A stretch of 45,365 bases of DNA from Candidatus Kaelpia aquatica (GTDB lineage: Bacteria > Omnitrophota > Gorgyraeia > Kaelpiales > Kaelpiaceae): NCBI GenBank assembly GCA_030765335.1, contig JAVCCU010000018.1:1-45365 (forward strand), read 5' to 3'. Position 1 is the stretch's first letter. Every line of letters starts with the position of its first letter. The position numbers and the translations under genes are program-made. A model generated the notes under the pieces. That model searched no databases and had not been told where the DNA came from. It saw nothing but the letters and a program-made list of their open reading frames with translations. Below, piece by piece: positions 14,523 to 22,848 of the stretch.

Positions 14523-16422
14523 TAAAAAGAGACCATTTTCGGAGAAGACCTCTAGGGCCCCTGTTAGCCAGAGGTCTCAGAGTTTTGAAAAAATTAAAAA
14601 AGGTTCCCTTGGCGCAACTATTAAAGCTGTAATAGATGATATAGAGCTAAATGTTCCGATGGGTACTACTATTTTGGAGGCGGCAAAGTCAATAAACGTA
14701 AATATTCCTACGCTCTGTCAGCATGATGATCTCTGTCTTGCCGGAGTATGCAGGGTCTGCGTTGTTGAAGTTGAGGGTCAGAGGACACTTCAGGCAGCCT
14801 GCTCTTACCCTATAACTGCACCTATAAATGTTAAGACTTACTCTCCGAAAGTACGCCGGGGCAGAAGAAATATTATCCAACTGCTGCTGCGCAACCATTA
14901 TGGAGAGTGCTACTCTTGCTCTAAAAATAATAATTGTGAACTTCAAGCTTTAGCTAAAGAGTATGGGATTAGAACCTATACTTTTGGCCATATTGAGGAA
15001 TCCAGATATGAGCAGGATGATTCAAGTTACTCTGTTGAGCGCGATATGGATAAATGTGTTTTATGCCGCAGGTGCGTAAGAACCTGTATAGATTTGCAAG
15101 AAGTTGGAGTGCTTGAAGCAGTAGAGAGGGGAGCTGAAACAAAGATAGCGACTTATCTTAATAAGCCTCTCGATGATGTTATATGTATTAATTGCGGACA
15201 GTGCATCAACAGATGTCCCACCGGAGCTTTAAAAGCAAAAAATTCAACTGAAGAGGTTTGGACTGCAATAGATGACCCAACTAAGCATGTTATTATTCAG
15301 ACTGCTCCATCGCCGCGTGTTGCAATAGGCGAAGAGTTTGGCTTAGCACCTGGTAAGAGCATGACAAAACAGCTTAATACAGCGCTTAAGCGGATGGGAT
15401 TTGATAAGGTATTTGACACCAACTTTACAGCTGACTTGACTATTATGGAGGAGGGCACAGAGCTGCTCTTAAAGCTTAAAGATGCATTGGTTAACAAGAA
15501 GAAAGTTGCTCTGCCTCAGTTTACATCCTGTTCTCCGGGCTGGGTCAAATATGTCGAACATTTCTATCCTGATAAGTTAGAACATGTCTCAACAGCTAAG
15601 AGTCCTCAGCAGATGTTCGGAGCCATTGTTAAGACTTGGTATGCCAAGAGAGAAGGGATAGATCCGGCTAATATTGTAAGCGTATCTTTGATGCCCTGCT
15701 CTGCAAAGAAATTTGAATGTGAGAGACCGGAGATGGATGATTCTGGGTTTAAAGATGTAGATTTTGCGCTTACTACTCGCGAACTTGCAGGTATGATAAA
15801 AGAGTGCGGCATGGATCTGCCCAACCTGCCTAAGGCTGAATTTGATGATCCGCTAGGTACAGGAACAGGTGCGGCTCTGATATTTGGTTCCACAGGCGGT
15901 GTTATGGAAGCTGCTATCAGGACTGTATATGAGATAGTTACAGGAGAAGAGGTTCCATTCAATAAACTGCGTATAACTCCCGTAAGAGGCACTGAAGGCA
16001 TAAGAGAGGCAGCGCTTCCGATTAAAAAAGCAAAAAGTGATTGGAAGTTTTTAGAAGGTGCGACTTTAAAGGTTATGGTTGGTCACGGCACTGCCAATGC
16101 CAAGAAGATTATGGATATGCTCTGTCGGGGTGAGTTAAGCGATTATCACTTTATTGAGATTATGGCCTGTCCTGGTGGATGTATTGGAGGGGGAGGTCAG
16201 CCTATTCCAACAAGCCCTGAGATAAGAGAGGCTCGTGCAAATGCAATATATAAGGAAGAAGAAGGATTGCCTTATAGAAAGTCTCACGAGAACCCGACTG
16301 TAAATATGATATATAAAGAGTTTTTGAAGGAAGGTCCTTGCGGGCATTTAAGCCATAAGCTGCTCCATACTAAATATACCCCTCGGGGTAAGTGGATTGG
16401 TAAGAAAAAAGTTGCCAAGTAA
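14515..16422 (+). CDS. hydA: [FeFe]-hydrogenase catalytic subunit HydA
   Basis: 635 residues. After a basic 30-residue leader there is a [2Fe-2S] domain (C68 to C96 region), a His-Cys [4Fe-4S] motif (HYGECYSCSKNNNC), a two-cluster ferredoxin domain (CVLCRRCVRTC and CINCGQCINRC), and the H-cluster domain. H-cluster motifs: L1 reads TSCSPGW (337-343) where the textbook form is TSCCPxW; L2 MPCSAKK with C395; L3 MACPGGC with C552 and C556, then GGGGQP. It reduces protons with electrons from the NuoE/NuoF-like partners, probably cytoplasmic since no Tat or Sec signal is seen. No C-terminal [2Fe-2S] domain as in Thermotoga HydA. Needs HydE (795-1856) plus HydF and HydG from elsewhere. Confidence 0.95.
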   Translation: MDNKKRPFSEKTSRAPVSQRSQSFEKIKKGSLGATIKAVIDDIELNVPMGTTILEAAKSINVNIPTLCQHDDLCLAGVCRVCVVEVEGQRTLQAACSYPITAPINVKTYSPKVRRGRRNIIQLLLRNHYGECYSCSKNNNCELQALAKEYGIRTYTFGHIEESRYEQDDSSYSVERDMDKCVLCRRCVRTCIDLQEVGVLEAVERGAETKIATYLNKPLDDVICINCGQCINRCPTGALKAKNSTEEVWTAIDDPTKHVIIQTAPSPRVAIGEEFGLAPGKSMTKQLNTALKRMGFDKVFDTNFTADLTIMEEGTELLLKLKDALVNKKKVALPQFTSCSPGWVKYVEHFYPDKLEHVSTAKSPQQMFGAIVKTWYAKREGIDPANIVSVSLMPCSAKKFECERPEMDDSGFKDVDFALTTRELAGMIKECGMDLPNLPKAEFDDPLGTGTGAALIFGSTGGVMEAAIRTVYEIVTGEEVPFNKLRITPVRGTEGIREAALPIKKAKSDWKFLEGATLKVMVGHGTANAKKIMDMLCRGELSDYHFIEIMACPGGCIGGGGQPIPTSPEIREARANAIYKEEEGLPYRKSHENPTVNMIYKEFLKEGPCGHLSHKLLHTKYTPRGKWIGKKKVAK

Positions 16423-16461
16423 CGTATAGCGGTTTAAGATAATAACTTAAGGAGGTGCTCT

Positions 16462-16803
16462 ATGCAGTATGATCCTAAGGGAACTTTGAATGAGTTTAAC
16501 CGTCTGATGACGGATATCAAAAATACAGTGCCTAAAGAATATCAGGCATTTATTCAGGAGAAAGATCAGATTATTTCATCGGGCAAGTTGCCGGAGAAAG
16601 AGAAGCGGCTGCTGCTTCTTGTCTCTGCTGTTACAGCAAAATGTCCGGTCTGTATTCCAAGGGCTGTGAAGCACTGCCTGGATGCAGGATACTCTAAAGA
16701 AGAGATGCTTGAAGCCTGCATGGTTGCTGTTCTGGTCGGCGGCTCAAGTGTTATGACTTATGTCACTTTGGTAACTAAAACGATAGCAGAACTTTCAGAA
16801 TAG
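16462..16803 (+). CDS. Carboxymuconolactone decarboxylase/AhpD-like protein
   Basis: 113 residues, all-helical AhpD-like fold. The CxxC pair is C61 and C64 (KCPVCIPRAVKHC), with H71 and C72 after it, the usual redox-active site of AhpD-like proteins. AhpD transfers electrons from a lipoylated protein to peroxiredoxin. A lipoate-using operon (gcv) follows directly, so a link to lipoyl chemistry or peroxide defence is possible but is inference. Strong ribosome site (AAGGAGGTG), 39 bases after hydA and probably in the same transcript. Confidence 0.85.
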   Translation: MQYDPKGTLNEFNRLMTDIKNTVPKEYQAFIQEKDQIISSGKLPEKEKRLLLLVSAVTAKCPVCIPRAVKHCLDAGYSKEEMLEACMVAVLVGGSSVMTYVTLVTKTIAELSE

Positions 16804-16869
16804 CAATTATCTAAGTTGGACTTAAATAGCTTGAATGATATTTTGTTTTAATTTCTAAAGATTTAAGAG

Positions 16870-17979
16870 ATGGATTTAAAGAATACCCCCATTAGTAATA
16901 TTCATAAAGAGTTAGGGGCGAAGATGGCTCCTTTTGGCGGATTCTTAATGCCTATTCAATACGAGGGTATAATAGCCGAACATAATTGGACCAGAAGCGC
17001 ATGCTCACTCTTTGATGTCTGCCATATGGGTGAGTTTATAATTCAGGGTGACTATCTTAGGAGCGGGCTGGATAAGATAGTGACAGTCAATCTTAGAGAG
17101 ATGGCCATTCAATCCTGTAAGTATGGTTTTATGTTAAATTCCAGCGGTGGAGTAATAGATGATTTAATAGTCTATAGAATTGAGCAGGAGGAGTGGATGA
17201 TAGTTGTTAACGCTGCAACTGTTGAGAAGGATGAGGAGAATATAAAGAAGAATTTAGGCTGGGATTCTCATTTTAAAAATATATCTTCTAATATTGCAAA
17301 ACTTGATCTTCAGGGACCTCTCTCTTTGGATGTTCTTAAGAATCTTTCAGGTGAAACCATAACAAAGCTCTGTTACTATACATTTGATGATTTTACGATA
17401 GAGGGTGAGAAGTACCTTATAAGCAGAACCGGTTATACCGGAGAGCTTGGCTATGAAATTTATGCAACAGCTTCTCATGCAGAGAATCTTTGGGAGATAT
17501 TCTTAGGAGATAAGAGAGTTAAACCTGCCGGTCTTGGTGCCAGAGATACATTGAGGCTCGAGATGGGCTACTCTTTATATGGACATGAGTTAAATGAGGA
17601 GATAACACCTCTTGAAGCTTCTCTTATGAGGTTTGTTGAGATGGATAAAGATTTTATAGGCCGTGATGCGCTGATTAAACAGCAGAAGCGAGGGCCAAGC
17701 AAGAAGTTGGTGGCTTTAATTGCTACAGGGAGACGTTCGCCTAGAGAAGACTACAAAGTATTCTTAGGAGATAGAGAGATAGGCTATATAACCAGCGGTT
17801 CTCCCTCTCCATCTCTAGGTTCTGGAATAGCTCTTGGGTATGTCAGCTCTGAATATAGTAAGACAGGGTTAGAGGTTCTCATAAAGTCTGATAATATTCA
17901 GATAGAGGCTAAAGTGGTTAAGAAGCCAATCTATACTAAAGGTATGCTTAGTGAGGAGGTATTTCATGGATCCAATTGA
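16870..17979 (+). CDS. gcvT: Glycine cleavage system T protein (aminomethyltransferase)
   Basis: 369 residues, the normal size. It moves the C1 unit from the aminomethyl-lipoyl H protein to tetrahydrofolate, releasing ammonia. Recognisable segments include FDVCHMGEF, VDDLIVYR-type IDDLIVYR, SRTGYTGELGYEI, and GLGARDTLRLEMGY near residue 230. First gene of the gcv run; the 66-base gap behind it is too short for a glycine riboswitch. No clear Shine-Dalgarno. It overlaps gcvH, whose ribosome site lies inside this gene's 3' end. Confidence 0.95.
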   Translation: MDLKNTPISNIHKELGAKMAPFGGFLMPIQYEGIIAEHNWTRSACSLFDVCHMGEFIIQGDYLRSGLDKIVTVNLREMAIQSCKYGFMLNSSGGVIDDLIVYRIEQEEWMIVVNAATVEKDEENIKKNLGWDSHFKNISSNIAKLDLQGPLSLDVLKNLSGETITKLCYYTFDDFTIEGEKYLISRTGYTGELGYEIYATASHAENLWEIFLGDKRVKPAGLGARDTLRLEMGYSLYGHELNEEITPLEASLMRFVEMDKDFIGRDALIKQQKRGPSKKLVALIATGRRSPREDYKVFLGDREIGYITSGSPSPSLGSGIALGYVSSEYSKTGLEVLIKSDNIQIEAKVVKKPIYTKGMLSEEVFHGSN

Positions 17980-18355
17980 AGGTTTGCTTTATACAAAAGA
18001 ACATGAGTGGGTAAAGATTGAAGGCAATAGAGCTAGAATAGGCATAACAGATTATGCTCAAGGATTACTTGGCGATATTACTTTTATTGAGCTCCCTAAA
18101 ATGGGAGATAACCTAGAGCAGTTTAAGCCGTTCTCTTCCGTTGACTCTGTTAAGGCGGCAAGTGATATCTTTGCTCCTTTAAGCGGAGAGGTCATTGAAG
18201 TAAATGAGGTTTTAAACTCTCGGCCTGAGCTTCTGAACTCATCTTCTTATGGAGATGGCTGGGTCGTAGCCGTTGAGATTAAAGATGAAAGTGAGAAAGA
18301 TAACCTTATGGATGTTAAAGCTTACAAGAGTTATTTAGAGGAGGTCTCCGATTGA
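17966..18355 (+). CDS. gcvH: Glycine cleavage system H protein (lipoyl carrier)
   Basis: 129 residues. It carries the aminomethyl group on a lipoyl arm between the P, T and L proteins. The lipoylation site is K63 in SVDSVKAASD, matching the family ESVKAASD. I take ATG at 17966 as the start: a GTG at 17951 in the same frame would overlap the GAGGAGGT ribosome site and add five residues (MRRYF) not found in H proteins. It overlaps gcvT by 14 bases and gcvPA by four (TTGA). The LipM-like and LipA enzymes downstream probably attach its lipoate. Confidence 0.95.
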   Translation: MDPIEGLLYTKEHEWVKIEGNRARIGITDYAQGLLGDITFIELPKMGDNLEQFKPFSSVDSVKAASDIFAPLSGEVIEVNEVLNSRPELLNSSSYGDGWVVAVEIKDESEKDNLMDVKAYKSYLEEVSD

Positions 18356-19689
18356 GTTTTGTTCCTCACTCTCCAGTTGAAGTAAAGAGCATGTTAGATA
18401 GCATCGGTGCTAGCTCTATCGATGATCTATTTAGCGATATACCTAAGAATTTAAAGCCTAAATCTTTTAATCTTCCAGAAGGTAAGTCAGAGTTTGAAGT
18501 GATAGAGCATTTTAAAAAACTATCCTCTAAGAACGCAACCTCTCTAATTAACTTTTTAGGGGCGGGATTCTATGACCATTATATCCCGGCTGCAGTGGAT
18601 GAGATTACCTCGCGCAGTGAGTTCTATACCGCCTATACTCCTTATCAGCCGGAGTGTTCTCAAGGTTGGCTACAGTCTATGTATGAGTATCAGACTGTAA
18701 TATGTCAGTTAACCGGAATGGATTTAAGCAATGCATCACTATATGATGGCGGCACAGCACTCTATGAGGCATGTATGATGGCGATACGGATAACCGGAAG
18801 GAACAAAATTGTTATGGATAGCGGTGTCAATATGACTTACCGCGCTATGCTTTATACTTATACCTCTAATTTAAATATTGAGTTTGTTGAGACCTCTGTC
18901 GTCCATGGTCAGAGTTCTCGGGAAGAGATTTATAAGCACTTAGATGATAAGACCGCTGCTGTTATAGTTCAGAACCCCAATTTCTTTGGTGCAATAGATG
19001 ACCATTCAGATATTGTTAAAGAGGCCCACTCTCATGGTGCTTTACTAATTCAATCGGTCTACCCATTATCGCTTGGGATATTAAAAACACCTTCTGAGAT
19101 GGACTGTGATATTGTAACCGGAGAGGGTCAGAGCTTAGGAATTCCATTATCATTTGGCGGTCCTTACCTTGGTTTTATGGCAACAAAGAGCGAGTACTTG
19201 CGTAAGATGCCGGGCAGGATTGTAGGTAAGACAGTTGATAAAAAAAATAGAACCGGCTATGTATTAACCCTTCAAGCCAGAGAGCAGCATATAAGGAGAG
19301 AGAAGGCGACGTCTAATATTTGTTCCAACGAGGCGCTCTGTGCTTTACGGGCGGTAGTATATCTCTCTTTGATAGGCAAAACTGGGTTTAAAGAGCTTGC
19401 AGAATTAAACTATCAAAAATCAGAGTTTGCAAAGTCAGTGATTGATAAGATTCCGGGGGTCCAAGTTAAAAGAAGCTCCCCCACCTTCAATGAGTTTACA
19501 GTGCTGTTGCCTAAGAATGCTGATGAGGTTGTGAATAAGATGGTTGCCAAAGGTTATGCCTGCGGTTTTCCTTTGGGAAGGTTTTATAAAGGTATGGATG
19601 ATTACCTCTTGGTTGCTGTAACTGAGAAGAGAAGCAAGGAGGAGATCGTTAAATTAGCTGAGTCTTTGGAGGCTGTACTGTGCGACTGA
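18352..19689 (+). CDS. gcvPA: Glycine dehydrogenase (decarboxylating) subunit 1
   Basis: 445 residues, the N-terminal half of the split P protein found in anaerobes and archaea. It forms a heterotetramer with GcvPB and decarboxylates glycine onto the H protein. Family segments: FLGAGFYDHYIPAAVDEI, AYTPYQPECSQGWLQ, MDLSNASLYDGGTA, GEGQSLGIPLSFGGPYLG, and QAREQHIRREKATSNICSN. TTG start overlapping the gcvH stop, with GAGGAGGT seven bases before it. Overlaps gcvPB by ten bases. PLP is bound by the partner subunit. Confidence 0.95.
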   Translation: MSFVPHSPVEVKSMLDSIGASSIDDLFSDIPKNLKPKSFNLPEGKSEFEVIEHFKKLSSKNATSLINFLGAGFYDHYIPAAVDEITSRSEFYTAYTPYQPECSQGWLQSMYEYQTVICQLTGMDLSNASLYDGGTALYEACMMAIRITGRNKIVMDSGVNMTYRAMLYTYTSNLNIEFVETSVVHGQSSREEIYKHLDDKTAAVIVQNPNFFGAIDDHSDIVKEAHSHGALLIQSVYPLSLGILKTPSEMDCDIVTGEGQSLGIPLSFGGPYLGFMATKSEYLRKMPGRIVGKTVDKKNRTGYVLTLQAREQHIRREKATSNICSNEALCALRAVVYLSLIGKTGFKELAELNYQKSEFAKSVIDKIPGVQVKRSSPTFNEFTVLLPKNADEVVNKMVAKGYACGFPLGRFYKGMDDYLLVAVTEKRSKEEIVKLAESLEAVLCD

Positions 19690-21131
19690 TATTTAAAAAG
19701 AGCGTAGAAGGCAGGCGCGGTTTTAAGATACCTAAACAAGATACTCCCCTGCTCCATTCTTTTCCCAAGGAATATAGAAGAGAAGAAGATGCAGGACTGC
19801 CTCAGGTATCAGAGCTTGATGTTGTAAGGCACTATTCTAATCTGTCCAGAATTAACTTCTCTGTCGATACCAATTTCTATCCTTTAGGGTCTTGCACCAT
19901 GAAGTATAATCCTAAATTTACAGAGAAGATAGCAAGACTCCCCGGTTTTACAGAGCTGCACCCTTTAATACCTCAGTTATTAGGCGGAGGGTTACTTGCT
20001 CAGGGTTCACTTGAAGTTATATATAGAACTGAAGAGCTGCTATCTGAGATAACAGGTATGAGCGCATTTACTACTCAGCCTATGGCAGGTGCTCACGGAG
20101 AGTTAACGGGTGCTATGATTATGGCTGCATACCATAAGTTTAATGGCAATAGACGTAAGCATGTAATAGTTCCTGACTCATCTCATGGTACAAATCCAGC
20201 CTCTGCTGCAATAGCAGGTTATAATGTTATTGTTGTTCCGACAGATAGACAGGGCTGCATGGATATAGATAAGTTTAAAGAACATTTAAATAAAGAGCTT
20301 GCAGGTGTAATGCTAACCTGCCCCAATACTCTTGGATTGTTTAATCCTAAAATAAAAGAGATTGCAGATCTAACTCATAAAGTTGGAGCCCTGATGTATT
20401 ATGACGGTGCCAATCTCAATGCTGTTATTGGTAAGGCCAGACCCGGAGATCTCGGTTTTGATATTGTACATTTAAACCTCCATAAGTCGTTTGCTACTCC
20501 TCATGGCGGGGGTGGTCCTGGTTCAGGCCCTGTCGGTGTAGGAGAAGATCTGGTTAAGTTCTTGCCTATTCCAAGAGTTGCTAAGAGAAAAGATGGAAGC
20601 TTTGCTCTAGACTATGAGCACCCTGAGTCAGTCGGCTATATTGCTCCTTTCTACGGTAATTTCTCTGTCTTACTTAAAGCCTATGCTTACATGGTCTATC
20701 TCGGTAAATCCGGTTTGATAGATGTCTCAGAGAAAGCTGTTTTAAATGCAAATTATATCAGAGTAAAACTTAAAGACCATTTTCAGATTCCATACGATAG
20801 ATCTTGTATGCATGAGTTTGTCTTATCTATTCAAAATCAGGTAGAGCGTGGAATCAGGGCGATAGATATTGCAAAATATTTGATAGATAATGGAATCCAT
20901 CCTCCAACAGTATACTTTCCGCTGATTGTCAAAGAGGCGATGATGATTGAGCCTACCGAGACAGAGTCTAAGGAGACCTTAGATAACTTTATTGATCTCA
21001 TGATAGAGGCGGTTAGATTAAGTGAGGAAGATCCTAAAAGACTTCATGATGCACCGGAGAATACTCCTGTTGGCAGGCTTGATGAGACAAAAGCAGCAAG
21101 GGATTTAGATTTAAGATGGCGAAAAGATTGA
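19680..21131 (+). CDS. gcvPB: Glycine dehydrogenase (decarboxylating) subunit 2
   Basis: 483 residues, the PLP-binding half of split GcvP. The Schiff-base lysine is K269 in HLNLHKSFATPHGGGGPG. Also visible: FYPLGSCTMKYNPK near the start, QPMAGAHGELTG, and PDSSHGTNPASAAIAGY. GTG start overlapping gcvPA; the ribosome site lies within gcvPA and is weak. It completes T, H and P of the glycine cleavage system; the L protein (dihydrolipoyl dehydrogenase) is not in this window. In many anaerobes the system can also run in reverse to make glycine. Confidence 0.95.
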   Translation: MRLIFKKSVEGRRGFKIPKQDTPLLHSFPKEYRREEDAGLPQVSELDVVRHYSNLSRINFSVDTNFYPLGSCTMKYNPKFTEKIARLPGFTELHPLIPQLLGGGLLAQGSLEVIYRTEELLSEITGMSAFTTQPMAGAHGELTGAMIMAAYHKFNGNRRKHVIVPDSSHGTNPASAAIAGYNVIVVPTDRQGCMDIDKFKEHLNKELAGVMLTCPNTLGLFNPKIKEIADLTHKVGALMYYDGANLNAVIGKARPGDLGFDIVHLNLHKSFATPHGGGGPGSGPVGVGEDLVKFLPIPRVAKRKDGSFALDYEHPESVGYIAPFYGNFSVLLKAYAYMVYLGKSGLIDVSEKAVLNANYIRVKLKDHFQIPYDRSCMHEFVLSIQNQVERGIRAIDIAKYLIDNGIHPPTVYFPLIVKEAMMIEPTETESKETLDNFIDLMIEAVRLSEEDPKRLHDAPENTPVGRLDETKAARDLDLRWRKD

Positions 21132-21949
21132 AGAGGTTTCGCCTTGTTCTCTCTGGGCACTCCAGCCCTTATTATAATATGGCGCTTGATCAGGCGCTTA
21201 TAAATTCAGTATCTAATTTAGATAGCCCTCCTGTATTTAGAGTCTATGGCTGGAAGCCATATGGGGTCTCATTTGGTTTTACTCAGAAGATTGAGACTAT
21301 TCTTGATATAGAGAGATGTGATACTCAAGGGATTCCTTATGTTCGCAGGATGACAGGAGGGAGTGTTATTTTACATAGAGATGATATTTCATATAGCGTT
21401 ATATCAAAGAGAGAGGATCTAGATATTCAAGGCGGAGTATTAGAATCTTATAAGACTATAAACTCTTTTCTGATCCGATTCTATAAAAGCCTGGGCTTAG
21501 AAGTAGAGTATGCTAAAGATAGAGATAGCGGTATTGATTTAGGGGTCTGCTCTCTTTTCAAGGAGAGATATGATATAATATGTAAAGGTCTTAAGATAGG
21601 GGGCAATGCACAGAGAAGAAAAGGCGGAGTCATCTTTCAGCATGGCTCAATACCTTTGAATGATAGCAGCTCTGAATTGCTAGCACTTTTAAAAGAGAGC
21701 AATGAGAATAGTAAAGAGAGAGCTATCTCTTTAGGTAAGGCATTAAATAGAGAGATAGGTTTTAAAGAAGCTCAAGACATTTTAGTGAGATCTTTTAAAG
21801 ATACTTTTGAGGTAGATTTCAAAGAGTCTAGCTTATTAGATAAAGAATTGTTAAATATTGAGTTTTTAGATAAGAGTAAGTATTCAGTCAAGGATTGGAA
21901 TTTAAAGAGGAGAGACTATGCTAAAGAGACATCCAGTTTGGTTAAATAA
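21116..21949 (+). CDS. lipM: LipM/LplA-family octanoyl- or lipoyl-transferase
   Basis: 277 residues, biotin/lipoate A/B ligase fold: YNMALDQAL near the start, VRRMTGGSVILHRDDISYSV for the HxGG-type substrate loop, and GLKIGGNAQRRKGGVIFQHGS. A cysteine at 145 (GVCSLFKERYDI) falls where LipM has its catalytic Cys (C150 in Bacillus), favouring octanoyl transfer from ACP to GcvH over ATP-dependent lipoate ligation. With lipA next door and gcvH in the same operon this gives de novo lipoylation of the H protein. LplA is the alternative. Overlaps gcvPB by 16 bases. Confidence 0.75.
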   Translation: MAKRLKRFRLVLSGHSSPYYNMALDQALINSVSNLDSPPVFRVYGWKPYGVSFGFTQKIETILDIERCDTQGIPYVRRMTGGSVILHRDDISYSVISKREDLDIQGGVLESYKTINSFLIRFYKSLGLEVEYAKDRDSGIDLGVCSLFKERYDIICKGLKIGGNAQRRKGGVIFQHGSIPLNDSSSELLALLKESNENSKERAISLGKALNREIGFKEAQDILVRSFKDTFEVDFKESSLLDKELLNIEFLDKSKYSVKDWNLKRRDYAKETSSLVK

Positions 21950-22778
21950 GAAAATTAACTTCAATAAGACAACGCAGATGCAGGCTCTGCTTAAAAAGTT
22001 CGATCTAAATACTGTATGTCAGTCTGCAGCCTGTCCTAATATAGGCGAGTGTTTTGCAGATAGTGAGGTAACATTTATGATCTTAGGTAAGCATTGCAGC
22101 AGGAACTGCAGCTTCTGCAATATAGATCACCTAGAGCCTGAGAGTGTTGATTATAATGAGTCTTGCAGAATAGCAGAGGCCGTTGGTGAACTTAGACTTA
22201 AGCATGTTGTCATAACATCCGTTACAAGAGATGACTTGCCTGATGGCGGGGCAGAGGTATTTACTGATACAGTGAGAAATATAAAAGAGAGGAGTCCAGA
22301 TGTAACAGTCGAGGTGCTGATACCGGACTTCAATCTCAATAGAGAATCTTTAAAGATTGTTATAGATTCAAAGCCTGATATTATAGCCCATAATCTTGAG
22401 ACTGTTGATAGATTATATCAGGAGGTGAGGCCTCAGGCAGACTATAGAAGGTCTTTAGAGGTGCTTGATATAGTAAAGAAAAAAGATAGAGATATATTTA
22501 CAAAGTCTGGACTAATGCTGGGGTTGGGCGAAAAAGAAGAAGAGATCCTAAAAGCTTTCGATGATCTAAGAGCTATAGCTTGTGATTTCTTAAGCATCGG
22601 TCAGTACTTAGCGCCAACGCTTAAACATTATCCAATATCTGACTATGTTGAGCCTAAGAAATTTAGAGAGTACAAAGAGCAGGCTATTAGCAGAGGGTTC
22701 TCCTATGTTATGAGCGCCCCTTATGTACGAAGCTCTTACCGGGCCGGGGAGTATCTAAAAGAGATGGTTAAATTTTAG
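21918..22778 (+). CDS. lipA: Lipoyl synthase LipA
   Basis: 286 residues. A radical SAM enzyme that inserts two sulfurs into the octanoyl chain on GcvH. The auxiliary cluster ligands C34, C39, C45 (CQSAACPNIGEC) and the radical SAM motif C60, C64, C67 (CSRNCSFC) are both present. VTSVTRDDLPDGGA, HNLETVDRLYQEVRPQADY and the C-terminal SSYRAGEYL (the Ser/Arg closing element) fit the family. The start has AGAGGAG upstream, and the gene overlaps lipM by 32 bases. Last gene of the gcv run. Confidence 0.95.
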   Translation: MLKRHPVWLNKKINFNKTTQMQALLKKFDLNTVCQSAACPNIGECFADSEVTFMILGKHCSRNCSFCNIDHLEPESVDYNESCRIAEAVGELRLKHVVITSVTRDDLPDGGAEVFTDTVRNIKERSPDVTVEVLIPDFNLNRESLKIVIDSKPDIIAHNLETVDRLYQEVRPQADYRRSLEVLDIVKKKDRDIFTKSGLMLGLGEKEEEILKAFDDLRAIACDFLSIGQYLAPTLKHYPISDYVEPKKFREYKEQAISRGFSYVMSAPYVRSSYRAGEYLKEMVKF

Positions 22779-22848
22779 TTGTAGATAGCTTATCTTTAGG
22801 AGTATAATTTTCTAAATTTCCTTAATGTTAAATTGATAAGGTATTATT

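Noticed and set aside
16804-16869. Possible glycine riboswitch before gcvT
   Set aside because: The gap is 66 bases, far too short for the tandem or single glycine aptamer.
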